64,000 bases of DNA, from the NCBI GenBank assembly GCA_013398175.1, contig VZRZ01008573.1, forward strand, positions 1-64,000, written 5' to 3'. The DNA comes from Climacteris rufus (lineage: Eukaryota; Chordata; Aves; Passeriformes; Climacteridae). Each line of letters starts with the position of its first letter. Position 1 is the first letter of the stretch. This document shows, in pieces, positions 13,663-27,860 of this stretch. The notes beneath the pieces were generated by a model. The model was not told the DNA's origin. It saw nothing but the letters and a program-made list of their open reading frames with translations, and searched no databases. The position numbers were made by a program, and so were the translations under genes.

Positions 13663-16600
13663 GATTTTCTTCTTGTTGGCAAAACCACAACTTTTATAAT
13701 CAAGTTTTATTTAATATTAAAACAAATAAATAAAATAATAAATAAATAATTCTCTTTTTCCTTTCTGTGACTTTTAAATTTTATTAATTATAATAGAGGA
13801 TACTTCCTTGAATGTATGCTTTAAAGAACTTATATTTAATGTCCTTAAATAAATTTCAAAAATTAAGATGTTTATGAATAACATACCATGATATTTAAAG
13901 GCAAACTATCTTAGAGGACAAACTTGCCAAGTATTCCTTTGGACTTATTTCCCAGAAGTATTTAATATCAAACTACAGATGAAATGTCTCCTTTGGTACC
14001 TTTTAACATATTTAATAAGAAAACAACTAAGCTTTCACTTTAACAGCTGCAGTGAACTGATGTTTACAGAAACAGAGATGTTACACCTTGGGATTATAGT
14101 TTTCTTGAATTTTTCCTGACATCAATAAGAAATAGTTCTTTCTCCAGTCATCAGCAAACACCTGACAAGTGTTAGCAAATCCGGTACTGACAACAGAAGA
14201 AACGGCAGTAAGAATGGATCCATATTTTTAGTGGATTTTTTATATCTTGGTTAAGCTTCCTGCAAAGTAATTAAACAATAAGGCATTCATCTAGAGGATA
14301 AATCACCCCTGCAAAGTAGCAAGATGTGAGCAGAAGGAGAAAGGAGGGCGTGAAAGCTAGATAAATTGTTTGAATTTTTTTCTATTATGCATTAGATGTT
14401 AAAAAGGATTATAGAAATGAGATGGAATAGAGATGAATGGAATAGAGATGCTCTGTTCTTGTGTTGAATGACTTTCAGGACAGGAGTTTCAGCAGTTAAT
14501 TGAACTGTTTATCACACTGGAAGGTCACATGAAACATGGTCGTCAGAAGACTTCAGAATAAAGTTCACTATACATGCCAGAAATAAAAACAGACTCCCAC
14601 CATCATTTATTGTCTTTTAAATTCTAATGTTGTCATTTAATCTCAAAGGAGAAGGAATCACCCATATCATGGCAGCAGTATTGAAATCAGAGAGTCATTC
14701 AATATCTGCTACATTTCTCTGCTAGCTGTTTTCAGTTTAATGGGATTTTTATACGAAATAGTTTGGGGGTAAAAATTAAATCAAGTGATTTTTGGGAGGG
14801 AGAAGAAAGTATGGCAAAATAACAGTACATTTCAGTTATTTCAAGATTATTTTTACACTGTGACACTAATATTAGTAGTAGTAGTTATTCCAAAGTATTC
14901 ACCCTAGGACTTTTACACACACAAAGATGGACTACTTGGTAGCATGTGAGATAGATCAAAATGGAATTCCGCTGTTGTTGCCAGGAGCAGCACCATTTGT
15001 AGCTTCTCTATACCACACAACTACAATTCCTCTGCCAAGTGAGATCTAAAGGTTAAACTTCGTGCCCATTCTGATTTCAGTGCTAGCTGGAACTTCCAAC
15101 AGAGACAACCATGAAGCAGAAAGGTTCTTACCAGTAGGGTATGAACCTGAACGTGGTCAGGAGTAATAGGGCAAAATCCATTTCACACATCACCAAAAGT
15201 AACTTTTCACTCTGAATCATGCTGTATCAAATACAACAGAGCTCCTAGGAACTTCATCAAGTACTCAAGAGAGATTATAGGGTCTTGCATCAAGCGCACT
15301 GAGCTGATTACCAGCTCCTGAGGTGGAAGGCTGTCAATAAAGATGGTGTACCCTTTAATTTTCTCAGCACTTTCCTAATATGTTACCAATGCCTAGGTGA
15401 CCATGGCAAGTATCTTGCAGGCAGGATGTGATGATTAAGGGCAAGAGATAATTACCTTAGAGTTTTGCCTTTCCCTTATTTTACTGATTTCCAGCTGCAA
15501 TGTCTGCAGATAAATTTTGTCAATGAAAATTTTTGCAAAGGTTTCTCTGGGATTGACAGTACTAAGAGAAACTTAACAGTGGGATTTGTTGGAAAGGAAA
15601 TATTTTGACAAACATCCCAGGCTGAACAGTTTCCCTTGGGAAGAAAGAAGTTGCCAGGATATATCAAACTATTAGTGCTTTTTCTCCCTCACCAAGTTGG
15701 ACAGTCAGTCTTTTGTCAGCAAATCAGAGCTATCCTTTTTTCCTCACTTATACATGCATAGACAGTTTTGTCTACAGGAGATACATACCCATTTCTAAAA
15801 TAAGGTCTTTTTGTAGTTAAGGTGGTTTTATTTCAAAATAAATCAACTCAGTTTTGACATGTATTTAAACTTTAGAATTCTTTCCTAAGAATATTTCAAT
15901 GTTTATCTTCTTTTTAGCAAAACTGATTGCTTTGATCTTGTCTTAGTGTACTTTCTGCTGAATGTACATAAAATTCTGCAACGCTGTGTCTGAAGGCCTA
16001 AACATATTGAGCTAAAGGATGATAACACTCTGTTCTACCTGACCTAGTCCTTTTAGCAGGAAGTTATATTTCTCTGAGTTTGTCCTTGGAGGCCGTCTCC
16101 TAGGGGATTTTTTTTTTATTATTATGTTAAGTAGGATTTTTTTTAAATTATGTTAAGTAGCACTAGCAATTATCTTCATTTTTATAACATAACAGTGTTT
16201 AGTTACCTTCTGCTTTCTGCAGGAGTTTTCCAAATAGTAGGCAATATCATGAGCCTAGAAGAAGAGTCAGCACACTGCTTGATGACTGTTTATTAATTTA
16301 GGGGCAATATTTCCCTGGGGTTAACCAAGCATCAATCTAATAAACTACAAGACAGGAACAATCACAAGATTCTGGTTGTGTCCACAAGCTTCAGCAAACC
16401 TTTTGGCCTGCTATAGACAAGTACTGTCACTTTTCAAATGCAGTTCCCTGTTAAAGACCTAATTAAGAAAAAAAATCAGTCAGAAAGAGAACCGTTAACC
16501 CCCTAGGCCTTTACTAACTTCTTCACCTTTCTCTTTTAACTTAAATATTATCCCTTTCTAAGCCATTTGATGATGGACCCCTATTGTGGTGTCTGTGATA

Positions 16601-17610
16601 TCGCTCAAACAGTGCCTTGGAGAAAGTCTACGGGGATGAGACAGAGGTAAAGAGAGATAAATTTCACCTTCACATCCAGCATACAACCTTTACTACTTCC
16701 TAAATCTTTGGGTTTATCAGTAATAAACTTTGGTTCTGCTTCAAATATGTTTTCGTAAAAAGTCTTCAGAAAGAAAGATGTTTTCTGCTGGAAACAGCAA
16801 CCCACACTCTTTCTGTGTATTCAGCTGTCTTAGGTACTGCTCAAGCCAGCCTCCATGAGGCACCATTCCTTCTAATTAGTGTTTTCTTTATAAGCTAGCC
16901 AATAATTTTAATCTAGCCAAGACAATGAGAAGTAACTACTTTTGGTTGAAGACATTAGGTTTATCATTATATTTAAAAGATCATAGAACAACCAGGGGAG
17001 GAAGTGGCTTTTAGCTATTTTTAAGTGCTGATGAGAAGCAAAAATTCAGCTCAACTGAAAGTAAGCTATTCTTATTTTAATAATATCAGGTTTTGCATGC
17101 ATCTGTCACATTTTGAAGCAAATATTTTCTCTCCTAGAAAATTCTGCAGAACTTCTAAGTGTAAGCTAACAAGTGCTAAATGCGTTGCACTGCCACAGAG
17201 CTCAGATGACTTATTTCAAGACTGCATTCCCACCTATGAAAACTGGCCTTTGAACACCAGACTGCTATGTTGAGGCTATGTCAGTGCAGTCGCCACTCTT
17301 ATATTTTAACAAAGGAAACCCTAGGTCCTGCTTTGAGGCATGGTAACCTCTATCTCCTTTTCCAAAAGGCCCTGTGCTCATGCAAAAAACCAGACACAAC
17401 ACATGGAATTTTACAATGCAAGGACATGAGGTATTCACATTCTCATGTGATTTCCTGTTTTGAGGGAGCTGTATTCCAGAGAAGTACAGGAATTTCCAAT
17501 GCCTTTGGAAATTCCCTGCAAAGTTAAGGGTACATGCAGTATAATCTAAAATTAAATTACTTGAACATTGTCAAGAAAATTATCCATCTCTTTAATAATA
17601 ATGAAATGCA
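13663..17610. other. Non-coding stretch with a short local duplication
   Basis: AT-rich sequence without recognisable genes. It holds a small tandem duplication at 16104-16159 (two copies ending ATGTTAAGTA) and a short duplicated motif at about 14419-14450. Open frames at 15476-15667 (-) and 17025-17527 (+) show no family motif. Confidence 0.55.
16104..16159. repeat. Two-copy short tandem duplication
   Basis: Two adjacent imperfect copies of roughly 27-30 bp, each with a GGA plus T-run start and an ATGTTAAGTA end. Length differences lie in the T-runs, as expected from slippage. Confidence 0.7.
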
Positions 17611-18035
17611 TACAATTATAGAATGATTTGTGTTGGAAGGGACCTTAAAAGTAATCTAGTTCCAATCCTACCACCATGGACAGGGATGCTACCCATTAGA
17701 TCAGGTTGCTCAAAGCCCCATCCAACTTGGCCTTGAAGTGTTACAGGGACAGGACATCCACCACTCCTCTGGAAAACTTGTTTCCATGTCTCACCACTCT
17801 CAGAGTAAAGAATTCATTCCTAAGGTCTAATCTAAATCTCTCCTCTTTTAGTTTAAAACCATTGCTCTACTGTTGTATCGCTGCTCTTTTTTTTAATAGG
17901 TCCCCTTTTTTTGTACTGGAAGACCTCAGTGAGGTCTCCCTGGAGCCTTCTCTTCTCCAGACTGAACAATCACAACTCTCCCAACCTGTCTTCACAGGAG
18001 GGGTGCTCCAACACTTTGATCATCTTCCTTCCTAT
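17611..18035 (-). mobile_element. CR1 LINE 3' end, second subfamily
   Basis: Minus-strand CR1 tail of about 425 bp. The left edge has ATTATAGAATGATTTGTGTT, then GGAAGGGACCTTAAAAGTAA, CCACCATGGACAGGGATGCT, CCAACTTGGCCTTGAA and CCTGGAGCCTTCTCTTCTCC. This is the block order of the CR1 subfamily whose 3' region carries the GGACAGGGACA motif, different in detail from the copy at 7247. The plus-strand open frame 17706-18197 is a shadow of this element. Confidence 0.9.
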
Positions 18036-19764
18036 CACTCCTCCTATAGATATCACCTGCCTTATATTCCACACAATAAGGTTTTAATGCCTTTTTCATT
18101 TTTAACTGGTACTATTGAATTAAGAATTTCATTGGGAATTTTTTTCTTTATTGCACAAGAATGGGTTTCTATGATATTATTATATTCCACTGATTGAGCA
18201 TTTACCTCTTAATCACAGAAAAAATGGGAAAAATCAAAGGCAAATACACCAGAGGAATAAACAATGCAAGAAATTATAGGGATGGTAATGCTTTAGAGTC
18301 AAGTACTGTTCACTTACTCAACACCTCTGGAGGCCTTCCCAGTTCATGTTGACCTCAGTTTTGATTCCTGCCTTCTGCTTCCATCTACAGCATAATTGTC
18401 TCAGGGTGCAATTCTGACAGCTTTGTGTCTGACACTGAACCATGTGCTACTGAACCAGCTGTGCTACAAGCAGCCTCAGGGCCTCCCAAGAACCCAGAGC
18501 CTGCCAAAACACCTTCAGCATTTCCTCTCCATAATGAAACATCCAGGATAGCTGCAGTGACCTGATTCTGCAACCCCTCATTGAAATGAAAACCTAATAT
18601 GCTGAACTAGATAGAGAACAGTTGGTGCTCAGAGGCTTTGTTGTGCCTGTACTGGTGCTGTATTAGGGCCATGACAGAATGGTTTTGCTAACAATGTTTC
18701 TTCTCTGTAAATACCTAAAATTTGTAAGTCTATTCCACCTCAACAGAGCCCAATTTCTGTCAGTGTTATGAAAGCCTAGCACCTTCAGGCTATAATAGCT
18801 GGCTGAAAAGGTCATGGTCTGTAGCAGTTTCCACATTTTTTACGGAGAGGCCAAGCAGGGCCAGACTTCCATCTGAAAATCCATAATGTGCACAGTTTAC
18901 TTTAACCAGTAGCAGTATTTCTGCTGCATATTTTCTAACCTTCATTGCTATGTTGTTTGTTTCCAGACTGAATTGCTTTTGTTGACTTTGTGCTGTTTCG
19001 TATAATGATTTTTCTTTTAAACCCCACTGAATATGATTTATGACCATTATTCCTCTGCCACAAATTCGGTTGCAGAATGCTTACTCTACTAATAGATCAA
19101 TTATTTTAAACATTAGCTCAACGAGGCTTCTCAGCAAATTTCTCCATTGCACCTTAGATATGTCCTCTGCCTTTTCTTCCTCCTGTCACTGTCTGTTCAA
19201 TGTCTTTATCTCTTGCTATGCACAATTTTTACAAATGTCTTTTGAGGGTAAGGTATCTGGGGTTACTCCACTAGGCTACTGCTTCTAATACTCACTGTGG
19301 AGTTGTCATGGTTCACTTATCATAGCCCCGAGAGTCACAAAAGCCATCTGTAGATGGTTTGAGCCATTAAACATCAGAAGGAGTTGTCAATCTGGTTTGA
19401 CTTACCATCTACACAACTAGAAACAAAGGAACAATCAAAATCCTGGCAAAGCTGTGGTTTGAACTGCCTTCGCCCTCATGAGCCTATAATACTCAGGCTA
19501 CAATGCAGTTTACATTGTTTCTGTCATATAAAACTACAGAGATTTTAAATTGTCTTGAAATCAGCAAACAAGTAATTCATGCTTTCATCTGCTCTTCCCA
19601 AGTTTTAAAGCTAAAATGTCAAAACAGTAATCTGTGTTGAAGGCAAAGGGATTTGTGGCTTTAGTACAGGGAAGATCTCATTTGTGACTTACATATTAGA
19701 AGCTAAAGCAAGGAAAAGGATCCTAATGTTTTGCGGTAATGATATATTACTGCATAAAACACAA

Positions 19765-19818
19765 ATCTTATGACACACTAAAACTTTATGACACACTAAA
19801 ATCTTATGACACACTGAA
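19765..19818. repeat. Three-copy minisatellite, 18-19 bp unit
   Basis: Three consecutive copies of a unit containing TTATGACACACTAAAA, with a slight change in each copy. The last copy ends CACTGAAAA. Confidence 0.85.
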
Positions 19819-22800
19819 AATAACTTTTTCCTCCACTTTTCATATTAGTAAACCCTAAAAAGAAAATACAACAAAAGCAGTAAAAACTGGTACCTTTTTA
19901 CTTCAGTTTCATCAGCAAGTCTAAGCTGATTTTTGGTCTAAAACCTCTGCTAGGAATAAAATATTGCATTTAAATTAGATTACACAATAGAATTAACCAG
20001 GTTTATTCATTATTCAGCTTCAAAGAGTGTATATTAAAACTTACTATCAGTAAAAACATTAACCACAAGATTTAATGAAGACTTACTATTTTAACTCCAT
20101 AAGTGATAGTGAAGCTAAAAGAGATTTACAGAATGTATTAGTTTGGTGAAACAGGAGTGTTTAAGTAATTCTAGATAAAATGGATTGTACTAAAATAGCC
20201 TGACTTGAGAAGACCTTTAAGATGCTTTGAGAAGGCCTTTAAGACACTGCCATTATGATTATCCATTTTCTGTGAGTCTGTAAATCTGACAATTGTCTCA
20301 GTTTTTCACTCTTTATACCTGAGTAATCAAATATAGACTACAGACTCAGAAACATGTAGGCAGTAATTCCTTGTAATTAAATCCAATTCACATGATTTCT
20401 GGCTGCAAAATTTATCTTGTCAATCAATTTTATCTGCTGCATGGCAGATGTTCAGAAACAGATGTGGATATAATAATGAATTTATGGTATTTCTTTGGCT
20501 CCTATGTGGATGGATTTCTTGTCCTCTGTTCAATAACATTTTAGCAAGTGGTTGGTGCAGATCACAGTGGCTGGCATGTGTCTGTGCACTGTGTACTTAG
20601 GTATCTTTTTTCTGAAAAGGGCGCAACATAACACTACCCTTGGACTCCTCAGGGAGGACAACATGATAGACAACACCAAGAAGCCTTCTGAACCCTAGCC
20701 TGATATGTCATTTATAATTACATGAAAACTTTACTTCTACTTGGCTATAGAAGAATAAAGTATTTTGCATCTGAGTTAAAGTGGTTGCTTTTATTCAGAT
20801 ACGTATTTTAGCTGTGTTTTCTGTTTTGTGTTGATACATTCTGACAAGCTGAAGAACACACATACCCTGCAGTTCATTTTCACAGAAACATTTTTGCTAT
20901 GCCTCATATCTTTTCAGGTCTTAACTCCGAAACAGTTGTTTGATTTTCCTTTACTCTACTGTATCTGCTGATAGATAACCTAACACAGTTCCCACAAGAA
21001 AAAAAAGAAAAAAGAGAAACGTCTGGTGTTTAACTCCTGAACATACATTGTAAAGTGAATGATCCATTCACTAGAAGTACCCAGTTGTTCACCACCTGTC
21101 ATGTGCAATTGTGCAGTGTAACTTCACAGCTATTTTGTCAAAAGAAAATTTTTGCTAATGGAAACTGATTTCGTGTGAGAAGAGATGAAGAAAAAATAAA
21201 AACAAGAAAAAAAAAGGCACACTCAAGATCCTCCATTCATGGCATTTAGGCAAAATAACGTGGTTTGAATGAGCATATGCTCTAATCTTAGTGTCAGCAA
21301 TATCATTTCAAGGCATAGTCATAGTAGAGAAAGGAATAAACTTCATAGACTGACAATGTAATTTGTGTTTACTATGTTATTAAGGAAAAGAGGGGTTAAT
21401 GCTAATATATGCCTTATTTAACCCTAGTAGGTTAATAAAACTTTATATGTACAATTTTACTGAAGGATTTTAGATCTCAAATCCAAAATGTTGTATAAAC
21501 ATCTCTCTGAACTAACTAAAGAGTTTTATCGCTCATGCAAAACCCAAGCACAAAGGACAAATTTTTCTCACATCATGTTCCTTTTTGCAATCCTCAATTC
21601 AGAATGATGATGGTTAAAAAAATACAATACCATAGGTTGTATTGCATGGATAATACCTCAAGAAGATTAATTATTCTTGAATTATTCATCCATCGCTTCT
21701 GTCAAGCAAAGGCATGTCTTCAAGTGTAGGGAAGAAAAGGTCTTTTCCCAACTATACCTTTGCCTTCTTTTTATAATCATTTTTTTCTGTGCATGACAGA
21801 AGGAGGTGTTTGCCTGATTCTTTTGAAGAACTGATGCATCATTTTGTAAGACAGCTTCCCTGAAAACTTGTCCAACTGCATCCCACATGTGAGGCAAGTG
21901 TCTATCTAGTGCTGTCTTTTCTTACTTCTTCCTCACCTCACAGTTTATGTTGGACATCACCAAAAGGGCAGGTGCTTTCATTGATGGCAGAGGTACACTA
22001 AAAGTCTGTCCCCAGAAAAGCATGTCCCACCACTACAGACATTTGTAAAAGCCATGTACCCTGGAAAGTGCTCTCTCCCTAATTTTGGTGACACACCTGT
22101 ACCACCAGGCTTACACAATAGCTCTAGGAGAACACCACACAACCATGCAAATCTCACCACAGCCAGACTTCATGTTTCTAGCAGGATGCAGCCTGGGAAG
22201 CACAGAAATGCCAATGCCAAAATTTGGCATCTCATTTGCACAGAGATCTAAACTATTAGAAAGCTGTCCATCAACACTTGATACATCAAGAAGGTGTACA
22301 AATCTTACATGAGGCAGACCTTCAGCATGACAGCAGACCAATTCCTCCAAGAAGCAAATGCAAAAAAAGAGGTCTGTTTTGAGAGCCAAGTACTTTTATT
22401 TCCAAAATGACAAGGCTTTGAAGTCCTTGAGCATTAAAAACTACTAACAGGAAACTCTTTCTGTTTAGAGACTATGTCTTTCTAACCCATAATAACACAG
22501 AAATAAATTAATACTATTAAGTTGATTGGTTTATATTAGAAGAATTATAATCTCACCTGCAACTATGATTCCCTATACTATTCCAGTACAAAAGTTATCA
22601 CAGATTTGCTGTGTGATACATCAGTTTTAAACATTCATCTGCTAACACCCTTGAAGAATCCCAATCTCTACGGATTATAGTATGACCAGACTAGGAGAGA
22701 CAGCATGCATCATTGCAGGGTTACAAGCATTTTTAATTCAGTCATGCCAAGTTTCCAGCAGTGAGCTTAAAAACAGCTGAAAAATGAATCTTTCAGTGAT

Positions 22801-23347
22801 TAGACTGATAGCAATTAAAATTTAATTGTCCCCAGTATTTATGTGACTAAGAGCCTCACCTCATCAATGTATGAACTGGTTTTGGTAGCACCAATAAACA
22901 GAATGCTTTATCAGCTTTGACAGTTATGCCTGAGAGCAAGGATTTTAAATGAACTAGTTAAAAGAATCAGAATATATCAGCTTCTTTTATTCTTTGGTAT
23001 TTCTTATACAGAGGTATCTTCCAGGATCTGCAGTTTATTTGTTCCTGGTACTTTTAGGATATTGAAAATACAGTAACTAATTCATGAATGGAACTAGGAT
23101 TAAATTTGCATTAAACTCTGTAGTGCCAACCCTCTGTTGCCTCCCCTGCCTCCCCCCCAAAAAAACCTGTTGGTGAACATCTTTCTGCACTGACACACGT
23201 TGTTTAGCTCTTTATTCTAAAATGTATTGGCACTTCAAAAATCTGAAATGAAGTTAAATTATCAAATTATTAATTCAATTACTTAAATGAAAAAATCTGA
23301 AGTAAGTGACAGACTAAATTGACTTCACCTTCAACAATAAAGCTGGA

Positions 23348-23399
23348 AATGCAGGGGGAGAATCCTTGTAAAAAATGCAGGGGGAGCATCCTTGTAAAA
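23348..23399. repeat. Two-copy tandem duplication, 26-bp unit
   Basis: The unit AATGCAGGGGGAGAATCCTT plus GTAAAA is followed directly by a second copy differing at one base (GAGAATCC versus GAGCATCC). Near-identity points to a recent local duplication. Confidence 0.9.
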
Positions 23400-26157
23400 A
23401 TTACTTTGGGCACGTGCACTACACATTATGTTCTTTCGCTTTTTCATGTTAAAGTAAAATCCTGTCTTAAATTGTGCTAATATTCCTTTTTAATTTCAGT
23501 TAATAACTTGAGGCCAAGGTTATAAAATGTAACTTCATGAATTCCTGACAAGGACACACAGAAAAGGAAGAGTAGGAAGATTTAAAAAACTAATTGAAAT
23601 TACATATATGGCATTTTATGATCATTGTGTCACACATGAGCTGCATAAAGAACAAATGTCAAGCTAGAGACTGTCAATTTAATGAGATTCAAATATGGTG
23701 AATATCTCTCATGATTTATAAAGTGTTGGAACAGTCCAGAAAGTAATGAAAATACTTCCACAGAAGAAAGGATCTTTAAGCTAGAAGGAACTTGCTGTCT
23801 AATTCTCACAGGAGAATGCAGGTGAACTCCTAGAGCAGATGGATGGAGGGCCCTGCCTCCTGCTGGATTCACTTCGTCCAACAGCAAAACCAGTAGGATT
23901 TCTATGGCAGGACATGTAAGGGAGAAAAACAATTCCACCACAACTACAGGAAGAATTAAAACAGACTGATTTTATCACAATTTCTCATCCCACACCCTGC
24001 CAGGGAGTTTGTGCCCTACTCCGTCTAAGGGGTATCTCATTGTGAAGGACCTTATCGGTTTTTTTATATGAAACAGTTTCAAAATTTGTAATCAAGATTT
24101 TAACCCTTTCTGGTTTTTTCTTTTCTTTTGGGGATTAGTGGAAATGAAGTCTATAATGGATGCAAGAGGAAAGTTTCTAAATCCAGATATGCTTAGCAGA
24201 CAAATGTCCTGAACTAATAGTCATCTACTGACTCCTCTGACTTCTATCAAATTTCAACTGGAAAGGCTATCTATAATTTAAAAAGAAGAAAAATCTTCTG
24301 GATTAATTTCTAACACTACCACTCCTTAAGGAAACAGAAAACAACCTACATCTCCAAAACTATCAATGAAGTATTGATAAATGCACAGTATTGAAGTAAA
24401 ACCTTATATTCTTATATGCATTTATAACTGAGAAGAAAAAGACAGAACTGGAAAGGTAGTCCTGACTTACCTTAAGGAATCTACCAGATGAAGCCCCAAA
24501 GAAGAGGAAGGCTTATTCAGAACCAAAAAAAATTTAAAACACTAGAGACCAGATAAAAAATGTTGTGAATTGAACCACCTTTTCAGTGAAACATTCCTCT
24601 TTCTCTTCCCAGCCTTGGTGGATGATTACGTAAAAGTATCAAAGTGCCAGTGACTGAACAATTTGTATGTATCTTTGAGAGTTGAATTCACTGATTTTTA
24701 TTTTTTTTTTTAAATAAAAAACGTCAGATTATAGTACTGTTATCACAACTGTCACATGAGGTTTAAGTCCTGTACCAAGAGATCCTGACCTCTGTTTTTG
24801 GCTCCCCACCAATTCCAACAGGCTATAAAATGTACAGTGAAGGCAAGACCCAAGGTAAAATGGTTTTCTCCTCTTTCATAAAGATCCAAAAAATAGCCTG
24901 TGGAGCCTGTGTTTTTTACTCCCCTCAGGTGTCTGCTAAGTAGACCCAAAGCTCTCTGGAATACTAACCTTTCTAAGACATTATCTTATTTACCTGACAG
25001 AAACCTATAATCTACATTTTCAGCAGTGCTTTTCTAATGGAGAAAAGCACCCAGAGACCTTGCTGTTTTAGGTAACATTACCTGTACAAGCTAGGCCAGA
25101 AATCCCCAAATCTAGCAGAAACACCACAGAAAGTAATAGAAAAACTTTCTAAATCACTGACAAACACATGAACTATTTTCCTAATGTAAGATGTCTCTCT
25201 ACAAAAGTTTCCGTTCATAACAGCGTTTTCTTAAGAGTGTGGCTTTAACCTAAAATAAAGAGTTTTGTCTTCAGATCTATAGTATTTTGATTGAGTATTA
25301 AGAATCACCAAACAACACAAAGTAAAGCAATGTGAAGTGCATTTATGTAAAGACATACTGATAATTTCACTGAGACGAAATATAAATCAAATACTGACTA
25401 AAATTTATTTCTATTTTTTCCAGAATTATACCAGATTTAACATTTTAAGCTATAAAATCATAATAATTATTTATTTGGAAAAAAAATGGAATTTCAGTCA
25501 AGTCAGAAAACTGCTAACGCTTTATGTCTTCTCATACTCCAAACTTAATCCAAACCCTCCAATGTCATTAACATAAGCCAATCGGCAGAGGGGCTTATTT
25601 ATCTTTTTTTTATTTTTATATAGATATTATATATCTACTAAATCCATGTGTTCAGAATAGAAGATAAAAAATATTAATAAAAGCTCAGAATTGCAGTTTG
25701 TCTGTCCTTCTCTATACAAGAACACTGACTCGATCACATTTTACAAAGAAAAATTCCAGATATGGGCCCAAGTTCACGGTCCTATTTGTAAAGCAATTAA
25801 CAAGTTACTTTGCAGTCAGGCACTAAGACCTGTGTTTGTGTCATGTTTGCGCATGCAGTGTCTACCTCCATCAGCAACAGGGCAGCCACCATGCTGCAAG
25901 CACTCCCAGGGGCCAGGTTCCACCACCCAAAAATTTCCATTCACTTCAAAACACAAGAATGCAGGCTGGGGTATCATGACTGGCTTTGCACCCATTCAAT
26001 ACCACTGCTTGCTGCCCCTTGGCACTTCAGCCATGCCTCTGATTGACCAACAACAGTTTTTGTGAGAACACACAGTCACATAGTTCAATAAAGATAGTAC
26101 TAAGCCTTAAAAACAGGAAAAAAATTAGGTGTCACTTTTCAGGTGAAAAAAGTCTAA

Positions 26158-26359
26158 ATGTTAAACCAAACGCTTCATCCTACAAGAGTTTTAGAATTGG
26201 TATGGTGTTCCAGCAGCTGGTTACATGTCGAGTTGTAACATGGCCTGGACTAGTATTTCATGTTAAATGTCTACCTGAGAAAACAAACTGAAGAGGATGA
26301 AGATAAATTCCTCATTTTACTCTGCTGCTCTGAATGCTGACAGAAATTTTGCTGTCAAT
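26158..26359. repeat. 202-bp direct repeat, copy A
   Basis: This segment is repeated in the same orientation at 27861-28062. Both copies run from an A-T/C-GTTAAA start to a GCTGTCAAT end and align without a visible gap. I count about eight differences, all within the first ~90 bp; the remaining ~115 bp look identical. Two of the differences are CpG-to-TpG/CpA type, with the CpG kept in copy A. Family unknown. The repeat is not CR1. It could be an unclassified interspersed element or a local duplication. Confidence 0.9.
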
Positions 26360-26627
26360 ATTTTGTTGTATTTTAAATTAACCAGCTCTTCATACATATT
26401 TCTAAATAAGAATGGAGGTAAGACAGAAACAAAAAAAAGTTCCTTTCACAGCTCCTGAGTCTCACTTAGATCCTAGTTTTCAACACACTGCTGTTCTACA
26501 ACAACATAATAAAACATCTTACAATAACACAAATTCTAGTTAAACAAAATGCACTTTACACTGCAACACATAAAAGGAGATTTTTTGGGATTAAATGAAG
26601 TTTATTTGTAGAATATTAGAACTTAGT

Positions 26628-27098
26628 TGTGTAGGTTTAAGATTAATTTAAAGCTTAGCATGAGTGGGCCTCTGCTCAAAGTTCCACAGAGGTGACCTTC
26701 AAATGAACTCTCTTAGCATGAATGGCTCAGCAGGGGAGTAAACAAAGGTTTACCTTTCAGATAAGGGCTGAGACCTTGGAGGGCCCCAAATTGTCCCAAG
26801 AACAATTAGTGGCCCACCCATGTGAACAGGAAGAAAAAATCCGATGAAGTGTTAGAAAACTGCTGACCATTAAAGGCCATCGGCCCAAGAGGTACATTCA
26901 GGGCGTGTGTAGGGCGTGTGAAAAACAGATGCACAGACTGCAAGGGTGTAAAGGCACAGGGATTTCCTTTTCAGTGTCCCTCTCCAGAGGCATCCAGCTC
27001 AAGCGGAAATAAACTGACTGTGCCTCAGAATCTAGGGCCCAGAATCTTCTTAACAAATTGCAGTAATTAAGAACAATTGTCCCTAGCTGGAATACACA
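26628..27098 (+). mobile_element. Possible LTR-like segment between the 202-bp repeats
   Basis: A less AT-rich segment with some LTR traits: a TGTGTAGG start, a CATCCAGCTC block directly before an AATAAA signal at about 27008, then a short tail before an AATACACA end. This order (leader, AATAAA, short U5) resembles retroviral LTRs. I find no target-site duplication at these ends and no clear TATA box, so limits and identity are tentative. The minus-strand open frame 26898-27125 is probably its shadow. Confidence 0.3.
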
Positions 27099-27860
27099 GA
27101 CGATGCTTTTATATGGGAGAATCATTGGTCAGCAAATCTTCTATTTTAAAAACCCAAAGAATTAAAGAATATAGTTAAAAATTACAGGAAATCTTTCTTA
27201 AATGCAAGACTAATTCTGTCAAAAATCAGAAATATATACAAAATAACCAATAACCATAAAGCCATATTTTTACTGCAAATTGTGCCAAGAAAACTGTAAT
27301 GTGGAAAGAATCAGAGGAATAATGCTCACACATTTTTCACATATAAACATTGACATGCACATGTACCATGAAATTTATGCAAGATATGCACAGATGTAAA
27401 TAAATAAAAATCGGTTTCTTAAAGGTAGAATGACATCAAATTTCATATGCAAAAATGAAAAAAAAAAGGGTACTTTAGTTCAAATATTGGATCAGATAGG
27501 AAAACCAAAGTACTGGCCTTGAAAATGCCAAATCCATCTTGGGATGTGCTCGCTTTGGTAGAAGGGAGAAAACTGATCACTTAAGTGGCAACTTCTGCAG
27601 TTATCATGGGCTTTAACTATCGCATTACAGATGGTGTAGCTGCTAGCTAATACTGATTTATTATTCTGCTAATCTTCTGGTTAAGATTGTAATCCTCAAA
27701 GATGCATAAAATACAATTTTTCCTCTTCACTATTGTATATTGTATTTCAATATTGCAGTTCTGATCATCTGTAATTTTAAAAAATCAAAGATCCGTCAGT
27801 GCAAAGCTTTGATTAAATTTTGCATGGTCATGCAATATTTTAGAAGATATCTGGTGCTCA

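Larger units (their letters stand above)
18036..26157. other. Long non-coding stretch, nothing recognised except small repeats
   Basis: About 8 kb with no recognisable gene or retroelement. It contains small tandem repeats at 19765 and 23348, listed separately. Around 21978-22389 short open frames overlap on both strands in slightly less AT-rich DNA, and 25691-26065 (+) is a 124-codon open frame. None carries a motif I recognise, so I treat them as chance. Confidence 0.5.

Noticed and set aside
17706..18197. 163-codon plus-strand frame, the longest in the window
   Set aside because: It is antisense to a CR1 3' end and has no protein similarity I recognise.
22000..22389. Cluster of overlapping open frames on both strands
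   Set aside because: Neither strand shows a motif; low stop density is explained by the locally higher C content.
24480..24540. Minus-strand consensus donor AAG/GTAAGT
   Set aside because: No convincing acceptor upstream on the minus strand, and the open frame is only about 14 codons.
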